This document shows, piece by piece, positions 26,080 through 34,620 of a DNA stretch of 64,000 nt. Below the pieces are notes generated by a model. That model saw only the letters and a list, made by a program, of their open reading frames with translations. It was not told where the DNA came from and did no database searches. Position 1 is the first letter of the stretch. Each line of letters opens with the position of its first letter. Both the position numbers and the translations under genes were made by a program. This DNA comes from ZC4RG25 sp023428365. GTDB taxonomy: Bacteria > Pseudomonadota > Alphaproteobacteria > Rhizobiales > Hyphomicrobiaceae. The stretch covers positions 372,001-436,000 of the forward strand of contig JBNOAI010000001.1 of assembly GCA_050283925.1 (NCBI GenBank). Reading direction: 5' to 3'.

Positions 26080-27231
26080 GTGAAGCAGATGTGGCAGGAC
26101 CGGTCAGGCGTGGATACGCTGAACCTCGATTTTGACGTGGGACCTTCAGGGCGGGGAGCGCGGTTCTCGGCCCCGCGTCTGTTGTTTCGCGCGGATCATC
26201 TGGACCAAGTCGCTCCGTGTTTCGAGGCCATGGAAACCGCGCGGTCGCAAGGTCTCTGGCTTGCCGGCATGATGAGCTACGAACTCGGTTACGGTTTTTC
26301 TGATCGCCTCAGCGACATCATTCCTGAACAGCGCGATGTCCCTCTGATGCTGTTCGGCGCCTACGATGCGCCGGAGGCTCTGGTGCCGGAAGCGCCCCCG
26401 TTCGACGGTGTGTTGGACCTATCCGCAGGCGTAACCCGCGCGGGCTACGATGCTGCGTTCGCTAAGGCGAAGGAGTACATCGCGGCGGGGGATGTCTATC
26501 AGATCAATCTGACCTTCCCGCTCGTCGGACGGACATCGGCGGCACCGCGGGCCCTTTATGCCGCGCTGAAACAGGGGCAGCCCGTTGGTCATGGCTGCTT
26601 GGTTGAGGCAGGGGATTTCGCGCTGCTATCGCGCTCGCCGGAGCTGTTCTTCTCGGTCGATGAGAACAGGCAGGCCGTTGCGCGTCCGATGAAGGGTACG
26701 GCTCCACGAGGAACGACGCCTGAGCAGGATCGGGTTCAAGCCGAATGGCTGCGGGGATCTGAAAAGAACCGCGCCGAAAATCTCATGATCGTCGACCTCA
26801 TGCGGAATGATCTGTCCCGCATCGCCGAGATCGGCTCGGTGAAAGTCCCGAAGCTGTTTGAAATCGAGACCTATGCGACGCTGCATCAGATGACCTCGAC
26901 GGTAACGGCTAACCTGTTGCCGGTGACGTTTGCCGCAATGGCGGAAGCGCTGTTTCCCTGTGGTTCGATCACCGGTGCACCGAAGATCCGTGCCATGCAG
27001 ATCATCCGCGAACTGGAGCCCTTCGCGCGTGGCGCCTATTGCGGGGCGATCGGATGGATCGCGCCCTCGGGGGCTATGGAATTCTCCGTCGCGATCCGCA
27101 CGCTGACACTGCGCGATGGGAAGGTGGTGCTGAACGTCGGCGGCGGTATCGTCGCCGATAGCCGCGTGGAGGAGGAATGGGAGGAAGCTCTGTGCAAGGC
27201 AGCCTTCGCGACATCGCGCCCGCAGGCCTGA
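26080..27231 (+). CDS. pabB: aminodeoxychorismate synthase component I (PabB)
   Basis: A chorismate-binding enzyme of 383 residues, making 4-amino-4-deoxychorismate for folate synthesis with a glutamine amidotransferase partner (PabA/TrpG) not seen here. The catalytic PMKGTAPRG (PabB-type PIKGT, with the nucleophilic lysine) is near residue 205. Also visible are ENLMIVDLMRNDL, GSITGAPKIRAMQII, and the C-terminal GGGIVADSRVEEEWEE with its Mg-binding glutamates. It starts with GTG 26080; ATG 26089 is possible. The pabC-like gene overlaps its 3' end, so the two are coupled. Confidence 0.92.
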   Translation: MKQMWQDRSGVDTLNLDFDVGPSGRGARFSAPRLLFRADHLDQVAPCFEAMETARSQGLWLAGMMSYELGYGFSDRLSDIIPEQRDVPLMLFGAYDAPEALVPEAPPFDGVLDLSAGVTRAGYDAAFAKAKEYIAAGDVYQINLTFPLVGRTSAAPRALYAALKQGQPVGHGCLVEAGDFALLSRSPELFFSVDENRQAVARPMKGTAPRGTTPEQDRVQAEWLRGSEKNRAENLMIVDLMRNDLSRIAEIGSVKVPKLFEIETYATLHQMTSTVTANLLPVTFAAMAEALFPCGSITGAPKIRAMQIIRELEPFARGAYCGAIGWIAPSGAMEFSVAIRTLTLRDGKVVLNVGGGIVADSRVEEEWEEALCKAAFATSRPQA

Positions 27232-27833
27232 AGCTGATAGAGACCATGCGCTGGGAGCCGGGCCGCGGCGTGCTGCGCCGCGATCTGCATCTGGCCCGTT
27301 TGGCGGTTGGGTGTGAGGCGCTCGGTATACCCCAACCTGACGCGGGAGCTGTGCTCGATCGTGTCACGGGAGAGGTGGCGTTGCGGCTGCGGTTAACCGT
27401 TGGTTTGTCCGGTGAGGTGGAGCTGACACAGGCGACGCTTGGTCCAGCGGCAACTCTTTGGCACGTGAAGATTGCCCAGGAACGGCTCGCGAGTGATGTG
27501 CCCTGGCTGCGCATCAAGACCACGGAACGACGCCTTTATGACCAGGTGCGCGAAACGTTGCCCGCGGGAATTGACGAGGCCATTTTCCTCAACGAGCGCG
27601 ATGAGCTCTGCGAGGGCACGATCACCAATCTGTTTCTTGAGCGCGACGATGGGGTGCTGTTGACCCCGCCGGTGTCCTCCGGATGTCTGCCCGGAGTGCT
27701 ACGCCGTGCCTTGCTCGATGACGGCCGGGCGCAAGAGGCGGTGCTGCGCCCGGACGATCTGATCGGGCGGCGGTTTTATATGGGCAACTCGCTGCGCGGT
27801 CTGATCGCAGCGGAGATTGCCGACGCTAGTTGA
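27177..27833 (+). CDS. pabC: aminotransferase class IV, 4-amino-4-deoxychorismate lyase-like (PabC)
   Basis: A 218-residue fold-type IV PLP enzyme that probably releases p-aminobenzoate and pyruvate from aminodeoxychorismate. The likely PLP lysine is in RIKTTERRLYD (about residue 117). Other family features are DEAIFLNERDELCEGTITNLFLE (split) and SGCLPGVLRR. It is shorter than E. coli PabC (about 270) but matches the compact forms fused to or overlapping pabB. ATG 27177 lies inside pabB, overlapping by 55 bases; a GTG at 27192 is an alternative start. Its 3' end overlaps the convergent lipoprotein gene by eight bases. Confidence 0.87.
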   Translation: MGGSSVQGSLRDIAPAGLKLIETMRWEPGRGVLRRDLHLARLAVGCEALGIPQPDAGAVLDRVTGEVALRLRLTVGLSGEVELTQATLGPAATLWHVKIAQERLASDVPWLRIKTTERRLYDQVRETLPAGIDEAIFLNERDELCEGTITNLFLERDDGVLLTPPVSSGCLPGVLRRALLDDGRAQEAVLRPDDLIGRRFYMGNSLRGLIAAEIADAS

Positions 27834-29058
27834 AGGGATTGAGAATTGACGATGATGCGGTCGCTTTGAAAGGCGCCGGTGGATCGAGCAATTTGAAGCC
27901 GATGTTCTGCACTTGAAGCACCGCAAGCCCACGCTCGGCGACGCCGCTCGAGGTCAGACGAAACGGGCCATCGACGCCGCTGAAGCCGCTCGTTCTGGTC
28001 AGGTTGTCTGCCGAGAACCGCGTGCCTGCGGGTTGGCTGGAGAGCTTGATGGCAACGGAAACGGCATCGTACGCCATGCTGGCGAGACGCGGTGGAGAGC
28101 TGCCAAAGGATTTGGCGAAGCGCTCGGAAAATTCCCGCCAACCACGTGGGTCCGGTGCGGGAAACCAGCCATCAATGAAAACACCCTCGCGGCCGATGTT
28201 GGGATAGTCCCAGCCGCTGGTACCGAGCACCTTCACCTTGGTGGTATCGAAGTTGGCATAGTGCAGCAGCGGACCGAGGTTGGGCAGCGTTTCAGCGCCG
28301 CCTGGGACGAACAGGGCGTCGATCGGCTGGCGCGCCTCATCCGCATTGCGGATCGCTGCGGCAACCCGCTGCGCCGGTTCCACCATGCTGTTGGTTTCGG
28401 TTTTATAGACTTCGAACGCAGCGATCGAGCCACCCACGCGTGACACGGCATTGCGGAACGCCGTCTCGGCCAGTTTCCCGTACGGCGTATCGGGAAGAAT
28501 GGCCGCGAACCTGCGATGACCTTGCTGGGCAGAGTAGGAGACAATGCGGTCAACCTCCTGCTCGGGCAAGAAGCCGAGCAGGTAGACGTTTCTGCTGGCG
28601 ACTTGCCGATCATTGGAGAATGCAAGGACCGGAACGTTCGCAGCCTGTGTAACAGGAGCAATGGCTGCGACCGAGGTGGCAAACAAGGGGCCGACAATCA
28701 GTTCAGCGCCCTCTTTGATGGCTTCCTCCGCAGCGACGCGCGCGCCGTCCGGCGTCCCCTTGTCATCCTTGACGATGAGCTGGAAGTTCGGACTGTCGAG
28801 TTCGAACATGGCCATCTCGCCGGCCTGTCTCAGGTTCCTGGCGACAGCGGCGGTATGACCGGTCGAGGTCAGGGGCAGCAGCATGGCCACTTTGACGGCA
28901 TTGCCTCCTGGCTGCGGCGTGGTTTGGTCGCTCGACGCGTTATCGCCGCTGGGCAAGCTGTCGCTGCCACCGGGGATGGCACACGCGGTCAGCAGCAGTG
29001 CGGTTAAGCACGCGATGAAAGCCAGCAGGGAGCGGGCATATGCCGCCGATGCAACCAT
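27826..29058 (-). CDS. penicillin-binding protein activator (LpoA-like) lipoprotein
   Basis: A 410-residue lipoprotein. The signal ends in lipobox LTAC with the lipidated cysteine at residue 26, followed by a Gly/Ser/Asp/Pro-rich linker and a type 1 periplasmic-binding (leucine-binding-like) fold from about residue 55 (VKVAMLLPLTSTGHTAAVARN). In gammaproteobacteria the LpoA C-terminal half has this fold and activates PBP1a; the tetratricopeptide-like N-terminal half of LpoA is absent here. The neighbourhood rsmI-yraN, divergent from it, is conserved with lpoA (yraM) in many Proteobacteria, which supports the call. Direct PBP activation is inferred. Confidence 0.82.
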   Translation of the reverse strand: MVASAAYARSLLAFIACLTALLLTACAIPGGSDSLPSGDNASSDQTTPQPGGNAVKVAMLLPLTSTGHTAAVARNLRQAGEMAMFELDSPNFQLIVKDDKGTPDGARVAAEEAIKEGAELIVGPLFATSVAAIAPVTQAANVPVLAFSNDRQVASRNVYLLGFLPEQEVDRIVSYSAQQGHRRFAAILPDTPYGKLAETAFRNAVSRVGGSIAAFEVYKTETNSMVEPAQRVAAAIRNADEARQPIDALFVPGGAETLPNLGPLLHYANFDTTKVKVLGTSGWDYPNIGREGVFIDGWFPAPDPRGWREFSERFAKSFGSSPPRLASMAYDAVSVAIKLSSQPAGTRFSADNLTRTSGFSGVDGPFRLTSSGVAERGLAVLQVQNIGFKLLDPPAPFKATASSSILNPFN

Positions 29059-29145
29059 GATGTTCGTTCTCTACCTGCCCGAGGGCCCACTTATACATCC
29101 GTCGCGACAGTTCAAGCCTGCAACATCGGCGGTATTTCGACTACG

Positions 29146-30132
29146 TTGAAGAAGGCCGGAACTCCCCTCTCCGGCCAATTTCGATACTGGAGCGATGGCT
29201 TGGCGAAAAATCGGCAGATTCGCAAGGAGGTTGATGAAAATGCAACCAGCTCTTTGCGCGCGAACGTGCTTGCGCGTCTCGATGACGTTCTGACCCAGCC
29301 CGTGGAACCGGCTCTGTATCTCGTGGCCACGCCGATCGGTCATCTGGCGGATCTGACATTGCGTGCGATGCGGATCCTGGCTGGCGCCGATAGCGTCTAC
29401 TGCGAGGATACACGCCACAGCCGGCAATTGCTGAACCATTACGGGCTATCTCGCAGTCTCGCGCCGTATCACGAGCACAACGAGGACCGCGAGCGTCCGC
29501 GCGTGCTGGAGGAACTCGCTGCAGGGCGGTCGGTGGCGTTGATCAGCGATGCGGGTACGCCGCTGGTCTCCGATCCGGGGTTCAAGCTGGTGCGGGAGGC
29601 GTTGGAGGCCGGCCATCGTGTCATCACCGTGCCAGGGGCGTCGGCGCCGATCGCGGCGCTCGCATGTTCGGGTTTGCCGACGGACTGCTTTCTGTTCACC
29701 GGTTTCCTGCCGCCGCGACAGGCGGCGCGCCGCCAGCGGCTGGCGCAGTTGGCTGAGGTTCCTGCAACGTTGATCTTCTTCGAAGCCCCTTCCCGCGTCG
29801 CCGAGACGCTGACCGATATGGCGGAAACGCTGGGCGCGACGCGAGACGCCGTCATTGCGCGCGAACTGACTAAGCTCCATGAGGAGGTCAGGCGCGGCCG
29901 CTTGGCCGATCTCGCGGCTAGTCCGGATATTCCCGAACGCGGTGAGTTCGTGCTGCTGGTCGGACCACCCGTCCGTCAGGACGCCAGCGATGATGACATC
30001 GTTCAAAAACTTGAGGCGGCGCTGGAACGCGTCAGCGTCCGGGATGCAAGCCGCGAGGTGGCGGAGGCGCTTGGCGCGCCCCGGTCGCGCGTGTACGATC
30101 TCGCCATCAAGATCACACGAGGCGAGCGGTGA
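29146..30132 (+). CDS. rsmI: 16S rRNA 2'-O-ribose C1402 methyltransferase RsmI
   Basis: RsmI methylates C1402 of 16S rRNA in the decoding centre. The tetrapyrrole-methylase-type fold is evident: LYLVATPIGHLADLTLRA, DSVYCEDTRHS, LISDAGTPLVSDPG, VPGASAPIAALACSGLPTD, FTGFLPP and ELTKLHEEVRRG. The longest frame (TTG 29146) gives 328 residues. The first 50 or so are not conserved, so the true start lies somewhere between 29146 and about 29270 and no site is clearly best. The stop overlaps the GTG start of yraN (GTGA). Confidence 0.93.
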   Translation: MKKAGTPLSGQFRYWSDGLAKNRQIRKEVDENATSSLRANVLARLDDVLTQPVEPALYLVATPIGHLADLTLRAMRILAGADSVYCEDTRHSRQLLNHYGLSRSLAPYHEHNEDRERPRVLEELAAGRSVALISDAGTPLVSDPGFKLVREALEAGHRVITVPGASAPIAALACSGLPTDCFLFTGFLPPRQAARRQRLAQLAEVPATLIFFEAPSRVAETLTDMAETLGATRDAVIARELTKLHEEVRRGRLADLAASPDIPERGEFVLLVGPPVRQDASDDDIVQKLEAALERVSVRDASREVAEALGAPRSRVYDLAIKITRGER

Positions 30133-30524
30133 CGTTCCCCGGCAGCATCACGAATAAGGGCAGTCGACAGCGGCATGAATTGCGCGGGCGCGTGTCCGAG
30201 CTGCTGGCTGCTGCCGTCCTGCGCCTGAAGGGCTATCGCATTCTTGAGCGGCGCCATCGGTCGCGCGCGGGTGAGATTGATCTGATTGCCGTGCGCGGTA
30301 AACGGTTGGCATTTGTGGAAGTCAAGCTGCGGCCGACCATCGAGGCTGCCGAGATTGCGACGACCGGGCGTCAAGCGACGCGCATGGCGCGTGCCGCCGA
30401 GCAGTGGGTGTGGCGCCATCCCGGTTTCCGCAATCATCAGATTGGACTCGACGCGCTGCTGTGCGCACCCTGGCGCCTGCCGCAACACAGGGCAGATGCG
30501 CTGCAGCCAACGCGCGCAATTTAG
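30129..30524 (+). CDS. yraN: YraN family protein (UPF0102)
   Basis: A 131-residue member of the YraN family, a restriction-endonuclease-like fold thought to act on DNA. The signature is complete: RGRVSELLAAAVLRLKGY, the GEIDLIAVRG motif and FVEVKLR, supplying the D-ExK-like residues. It starts with GTG 30129, overlapping the rsmI stop by four bases, a widespread coupling. Its exact role is not established in any model organism that I can name with confidence. Confidence 0.92.
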   Translation: MTFPGSITNKGSRQRHELRGRVSELLAAAVLRLKGYRILERRHRSRAGEIDLIAVRGKRLAFVEVKLRPTIEAAEIATTGRQATRMARAAEQWVWRHPGFRNHQIGLDALLCAPWRLPQHRADALQPTRAI

Positions 30525-30584
30525 GTTAGATCCTCGTCAACACACGCAGGCCGTTTCGGCCGCGCCTGAGCTGAAAGGCAACGC

Positions 30585-31532
30585 ATGGCCCTCAAGATCG
30601 CCTGTCAGATGGATCCCATCGACCGCATCGACATCCGCGGCGATTCCACATTCGCGCTGCTGCTGGAAGCGCAAAAGCGCGGCCACGAGCTGTTCTACTA
30701 CACACCGCCACATCTGGCCCTCGATGGCGCTCATCTTATCGCGCGTGGCAGCACGCTGACCGTCGAGGATCGTGTCGGCGATCACTACAAGCTGACCGAT
30801 GCGCGGAAAGTCGATCTCGCCGATTGGGACGTGGTGCTGTTGCGGCAGGATCCGCCGTTCGACATGGGATACATCACGACAACGCATTTGCTGGAGCGGA
30901 TTCATCCCAAGACGCTGGTCGTGAACGATCCGGCACACGTCCGCAACGCGCCTGAGAAGGTGTGGGTTCTGGAGTTCCAGGATCTGATGCCGCCAACGCT
31001 CGTCACGCGAAATCCGGATGATGTGAAGGAGTTCCGCAAGCGCTACGAGGACATCATCCTGAAGCCGCTGTACGGCAACGGCGGAGCGTCGGTGTTTCGG
31101 GTTGCGCCCGGCGACACCAACCTCAACTCGCTGATCGAGCTGTTCCAGACGGTGTTTCGCGAGCCCTTCATGGTGCAGGAATACCGGCCGGAAGTTCGCG
31201 ACGGTGATAAACGCATCATTCTGATCGACGGTGAAGTGGTCGGGGCGATCAATCGTGTGCCGGCCGTCGATGAGACACGCTCCAACATGCACGTCGGTGG
31301 AGTCGCGAAGCCGACAGAGCTGACAGCCCGCGAGCGCGAAATCTGTGAGCGCCTGAAGCCGGAATTGAAGCGGCGCGGCCTCATTTTCACAGGGATCGAT
31401 GTGATCGGACCTTACCTCACGGAGATCAACGTCACCTCGCCGACCGGCATTCGTCAGGTCAAAGACTTTGGCGGGGCCGATATTGCGGCGCTGTTCTGGG
31501 ACGCCGTCGAGAAGAAAGTCCGACATCGTTGA
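30585..31532 (+). CDS. gshB: glutathione synthase
   Basis: An ATP-grasp ligase of 315 residues that joins gamma-glutamylcysteine and glycine. Visible elements are the N-terminal substrate domain (ACQMDPIDRIDIRGDSTFALL split), LRQDPPFDMGYI, the grasp loop KPLYGNGGASVFRV, and the C-terminal ATP/Mg site TGIDVIGPYLTEINVTSPTGI (split). It follows yraN by 60 bases. Immediately downstream lies the IS1595-type insertion. Confidence 0.95.
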   Translation: MALKIACQMDPIDRIDIRGDSTFALLLEAQKRGHELFYYTPPHLALDGAHLIARGSTLTVEDRVGDHYKLTDARKVDLADWDVVLLRQDPPFDMGYITTTHLLERIHPKTLVVNDPAHVRNAPEKVWVLEFQDLMPPTLVTRNPDDVKEFRKRYEDIILKPLYGNGGASVFRVAPGDTNLNSLIELFQTVFREPFMVQEYRPEVRDGDKRIILIDGEVVGAINRVPAVDETRSNMHVGGVAKPTELTAREREICERLKPELKRRGLIFTGIDVIGPYLTEINVTSPTGIRQVKDFGGADIAALFWDAVEKKVRHR

Positions 31533-31564
31533 AAGAATGCGCTAAGTTCTCATTTTGTTCTTGA

Positions 31565-31572
31565 CGCTGATC
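31565..31572. repeat. target-site duplication, left copy
   Basis: CGCTGATC here is repeated exactly at 34647-34654. Eight bases is the duplication length known for IS1595-superfamily transposition, and the two copies abut the two inverted-repeat ends. Confidence 0.85.
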
Positions 31573-31598
31573 CGGCATATTATACTTGTCAAACCCAC
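31573..31598 (+). repeat. left terminal inverted repeat of the IS1595-type element
   Basis: It matches the reverse complement of 34621-34646 at 22 of 26 positions. The central run ATTATACTTG is identical, followed by T or C and then CAAACCCAC. The outermost four bases contain three of the four mismatches. Confidence 0.85.
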
Positions 31599-31627
31599 AG
31601 ATTCGCAGTAGCCGTGGGGAGGACTAA

Positions 31628-32452
31628 ATGATGGTCCTCACAAGCCTAGGGCTGTTGCTTGCGCCAATCGGCGAGAATGACGGTCCGGATCAGGTGATTG
31701 CCGTGCTGCGCGCCTATTTGGATGACAGCGGAACAAACAAGCAGTCCCCCATAGTTGTGATGGGCGGATACGTCGCTTCGTTGCGCGATTGGAGGCGCTT
31801 CGAATCTCGTGCCAGACGCATATTCCGCCGCGAAGGGGTAGACCTTCTCCACGCGAAGGATTTCCACGACAGGGACGGATGCTTCGCTGGCTGGAGCCCT
31901 CCAAGGCAGATGTGCTTTGTCACCGATCTCTATGATGCCGCCGGTGAGGCCAACGTCTTGCTAGGAATGGCACATGCCGTCACGAAGGACGTTTACAAGC
32001 AGCGTGGCGTAGAGACGGGCCTCAACAAGAACACCTCAGCCTACGGTTGGTGCTTTCAGATGCTCCTAAACCGCCTTCTGAATCACGAGCATCTTCACGA
32101 CCGCATCAGGCAAGAGGGCATCTCATTCGTCTTGGAATCCGGCAACCCAAACAATGGGGATTGCGAAAAAATCTTCGAGGCAATTCGAACCAACCCAAAA
32201 TACGGCTTGGAACACGTATTGAAATCAATCTCTTTCGTACCGAAGAACAGCTGTGCGGCAATCCAGTTTGCCGACTTCATAGCGTTCTTCAATAGACGTC
32301 ATACGGATGCCTGCACCAAGGTCGGCGGACCGCTTGAGACGCTATTGCCATACTTGGAGATTGCCACGAGCAAGATCAGGCACGACGCCTTCGTGGCTAC
32401 CGATTTCCACGCGAAGGACCCGTCTTTGACTTCGGCGGCACGACTTTCTTAA
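31628..32452 (+). CDS. DUF3800 domain-containing protein
   Basis: A 274-residue protein with DUF3800 features: an N-terminal acidic strand AYLDDSGT, GGYVASLRDWRRFESRARRIF (split), LHAKDFHD, and near the C terminus CAAIQFADFIAFF with a conserved Gln-Asp. DUF3800 has an RNase H-like fold predicted from these acidic residues, but no proven activity. ATG 31628 follows GGAGG. It is the leftmost cargo gene of the IS1595-type element, reading inward from the left repeat. Its last 56 bases overlap a small gene on the other strand. Confidence 0.8.
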   Translation: MMVLTSLGLLLAPIGENDGPDQVIAVLRAYLDDSGTNKQSPIVVMGGYVASLRDWRRFESRARRIFRREGVDLLHAKDFHDRDGCFAGWSPPRQMCFVTDLYDAAGEANVLLGMAHAVTKDVYKQRGVETGLNKNTSAYGWCFQMLLNRLLNHEHLHDRIRQEGISFVLESGNPNNGDCEKIFEAIRTNPKYGLEHVLKSISFVPKNSCAAIQFADFIAFFNRRHTDACTKVGGPLETLLPYLEIATSKIRHDAFVATDFHAKDPSLTSAARLS

Positions 32453-32564
32453 ACGCCTTCTCGAACTCTTTCCCGGATTCGTCGACCTCAAGTTCGCGAG
32501 CTGTCTCGACGAACCTCTTGAACTGGTCCTTGGGGTCTAGTTCTGGTTCTTTGCGCTTGGGCAT
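32397..32564 (-). CDS. 55-residue charged protein overlapping the DUF3800 gene
   Basis: An ATG at 32564 opens a 55-residue frame beginning MPKRKEPELDPKDQFKRF and continuing VETARELEVDESGKEFEKAF, rich in Lys, Glu and Asp and probably helical. It is convergent with, and overlaps, the 3' end of the DUF3800 gene, and lies just downstream of the candidate toxin on the same strand. Its composition looks like a real small protein rather than a shadow, and I recall similar short proteins near DUF3800 genes, but I cannot confirm a family. The ribosome site (TAGGG) is weak. Confidence 0.6.
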   Translation of the reverse strand: MPKRKEPELDPKDQFKRFVETARELEVDESGKEFEKAFKKVVPPKSKTGPSRGNR

Positions 32565-32570
32565 CGTGCC

Positions 32571-32948
32571 CTACCAATCCTTCACGGCAGATAGAACGGC
32601 TATAATTGCTTTTTTGTCAGCGGGAGAGACAAGTTGTTCGCTTTGCACTACCTGAATAACTTGCGGCACGATATCGGATCTAAGACGTCCGAATATTCCG
32701 TGATCTCTGACTGACTCGTAGACTGTATACTCATCAAGTTCGAATGGGCACCCGCACTCCAGATACGAATCGTGTTTGAGAAATTCGGGATAGTCCTTAA
32801 CTTTCAACGGTATGGGTGTTTGCCACTTGGGTTCTGAATTAATACGAAAAAACAACCCAAGATCCGGTTCGACACAAACAACCCTTTTGGGTCCGGGCGG
32901 GCGGATGAATACGTCCATTATCCGAATAACGTGGAGCGCCTTAAGCAA
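32571..32948 (-). CDS. candidate toxin paired with a Panacea-domain protein
   Basis: Up to 125 residues from TTG 32948, or 115 from ATG 32918 (MDVFIRPPGPKRV). It has a strand-rich N-terminal half (RVVCVEPDLGLFFRINSEP), a conserved-looking LKHDSYLECGCPFEL, and a helical C-terminal half ending SPADKKAIIAVLSAVKDW. It starts almost at the stop of the upstream Panacea gene, so the two form an operon. Panacea domains neutralise many unrelated toxins, so the neighbour is a toxin candidate by association. I do not recognise the fold, although the small beta-rich start is reminiscent of PemK/MazF-like proteins. Confidence 0.55.
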   Translation of the reverse strand: MLKALHVIRIMDVFIRPPGPKRVVCVEPDLGLFFRINSEPKWQTPIPLKVKDYPEFLKHDSYLECGCPFELDEYTVYESVRDHGIFGRLRSDIVPQVIQVVQSEQLVSPADKKAIIAVLSAVKDW

Positions 32949-32949
32949 G

Positions 32950-33519
32950 CTACAACCGCAAAAATTGGGCGGCCTCTCTCAAGAACGCAACGAGCGCTGG
33001 CTTGTCCGGCCCCTCATCAATCATATCCTCGTATCTCATGGTACCGAGCTTAGCAGCCTGCCAATCTGGGCCATGAGTAGCCGCTGTGCGTTCATTGAAC
33101 GTCATCGAGATAGATTTTTGCAGTCCGCATCGGAGTGCTTCGCGGTCTGTGTCAGATAACACGCTTAGATCAGCAACGTCGTTACTCGTGCGGCGGAGCG
33201 TATATCCGTGCAAATCCCACGGGAAGCCGGTTCGGCCTAACTCAGCCAGCCACAGCGGCTCCCCTTTCATCATCTCGTAAACTTCTAACGGCACCGGCCC
33301 AAACTTCATGGCTCGGTAAGTCGCTCCGAATATAGGGCGTCTATGCTGATTAAGGTGCAACTTGTCCGCAAAGTAGAACGCCTTGAGAGCGGTGTGCAGA
33401 TCAACGGTCTGCTCTTGCTCAAGCATCCACTGTATGGCGGCAAGGGCCTTCACGGCCGCAAATTTGAAGCGAATCGGTCTCAAGCAATCACCCGGAGCAG
33501 CATTATTGCTGTCTACCAC
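32950..33519 (-). CDS. Panacea domain-containing protein (SocA/DUF4065-like antitoxin)
   Basis: A 189-residue protein with the Panacea/SocA pattern: FAAVKALAAIQWMLEQ at the start, then YFADKLHLNQHRRPIFGATYRAMKFGPVPLEVYEMM (shown here only by its landmarks FADKLHL, GATYRAM and GPVP). Panacea is a promiscuous antitoxin domain, and SocA is its Caulobacter relative that delivers SocB to ClpXP. The GTG start at 33519 lacks a clear ribosome site. It is followed within two bases by the candidate toxin gene, as in two-gene toxin-antitoxin loci. It is cargo of the IS1595-type element. Confidence 0.8.
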   Translation of the reverse strand: MVDSNNAAPGDCLRPIRFKFAAVKALAAIQWMLEQEQTVDLHTALKAFYFADKLHLNQHRRPIFGATYRAMKFGPVPLEVYEMMKGEPLWLAELGRTGFPWDLHGYTLRRTSNDVADLSVLSDTDREALRCGLQKSISMTFNERTAATHGPDWQAAKLGTMRYEDMIDEGPDKPALVAFLREAAQFLRL

Positions 33520-33623
33520 GAATCAGTGAGTCGTAGTTGACACACATCATGTGGAAATATAGGTTCGCGATTCGTTCCAATCAAGCCTTGGGCTTATTGC
33601 GTCGCCTCGAAAGGCGGGCTTGG

Positions 33624-34583
33624 TCAGACTCTGTCAGTCGTTCGATAGGTTAGCCGCTTGCCACGGACGCCCTTCACCATCTTGACGGCGCGCTGCTCGT
33701 CATCGACGCCGAGCGCCACCCGGTTGTTGTAGCGGAAGTCGAACTCCGCGAGATACCGGTGAAGGTGCTTCTCAGCGCAGTGCTGGTAGGTCCCGCGCAT
33801 CCCACGCTTGAAGACTGAGAAGTAGCCTTCGACGGTGTTGGTGTGGATCACCGGACGGCCTTCCTCGTAACGGGCATATTCAGCCTTGCTGTGGTCCACG
33901 CGGTCGTGGCTGGCGAAGCGGCCGTCCTTGTTCATTTGCTTGTAGAGCATGGCCGCGTCGGTCATGACGGCTGCTTCGTGCGAGATGTTGGCCTCCACGA
34001 TCGGGATGACCTCGCTGACAGTGCTTCCAGTCACGTGATAGCTGCGGACTTCACCACCACGCTCCACCAGAGACAGGATGACGTTCTTGTGGGCTGAGTT
34101 GGTGATCTTCTTGTCTGGGCGCTTGCGGCCCTTCGGATGGGTCGAGGCGCGGCCGTAGATGGTCTCGTCCACTTCCACAACGCCACCGTTGCCACCCATG
34201 GGAGCACGCAGGGAGCCGGCACGCATCGCCTCGCGGATGCGGTGTCCCATGAACCAAGCAGTCTTGAGGGTAACACCAAGGGTGCGATGGAGCTGGTTCG
34301 CGCTGATGCCCTTCTTGGAGCCTGCGATCAGATAGAAGGCCTGCAGCCACAGATACAAAGGCACGTGGCTCTTCTCGAAGATGGTCCCAACAGTGACGCG
34401 GAACTGCTTGCGGCAGGCGTAGCACTTGTAAAGGCCGAAGCGGGTTGCCTTGCCCTGCATCTTGGAGACGCGCTTCTGCTCGAAGCAGTGCGGGCACTGA
34501 GCGCCACGCGGCCAAACCTGGGCTTCTACCCAGTTGTAGGCTGCTTCTTCGTCCTGTAGATGCTTTTGCGCCAGAAGGGACAT
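33624..34583 (-). CDS. IS1595 family transposase (ISXO2-like)
   Basis: A 319-residue transposase. An N-terminal zinc ribbon (CPHC at about 34 and CYAC at about 60) and a helix-turn-helix (GISANQLHRTLGVTLKTAWF) precede the DDE-type catalytic domain. This domain shows VEVDETIYGR, TDAAMLYKQM, HTNTVEGYFSVFKRGMRG and FDFRYNNR, the IS1595 D-D-N-K arrangement. ATG 34583 is chosen because AAGGAGATT precedes it and it gives MSLLAQKHLQDEEAAY, the usual start. It appears intact, so the element may still be mobile. Confidence 0.92.
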   Translation of the reverse strand: MSLLAQKHLQDEEAAYNWVEAQVWPRGAQCPHCFEQKRVSKMQGKATRFGLYKCYACRKQFRVTVGTIFEKSHVPLYLWLQAFYLIAGSKKGISANQLHRTLGVTLKTAWFMGHRIREAMRAGSLRAPMGGNGGVVEVDETIYGRASTHPKGRKRPDKKITNSAHKNVILSLVERGGEVRSYHVTGSTVSEVIPIVEANISHEAAVMTDAAMLYKQMNKDGRFASHDRVDHSKAEYARYEEGRPVIHTNTVEGYFSVFKRGMRGTYQHCAEKHLHRYLAEFDFRYNNRVALGVDDEQRAVKMVKGVRGKRLTYRTTDRV

Positions 34584-34620
34584 TGGAATCTCCTTATGAT
34601 TCCAATATAGTCTGTGGGCG

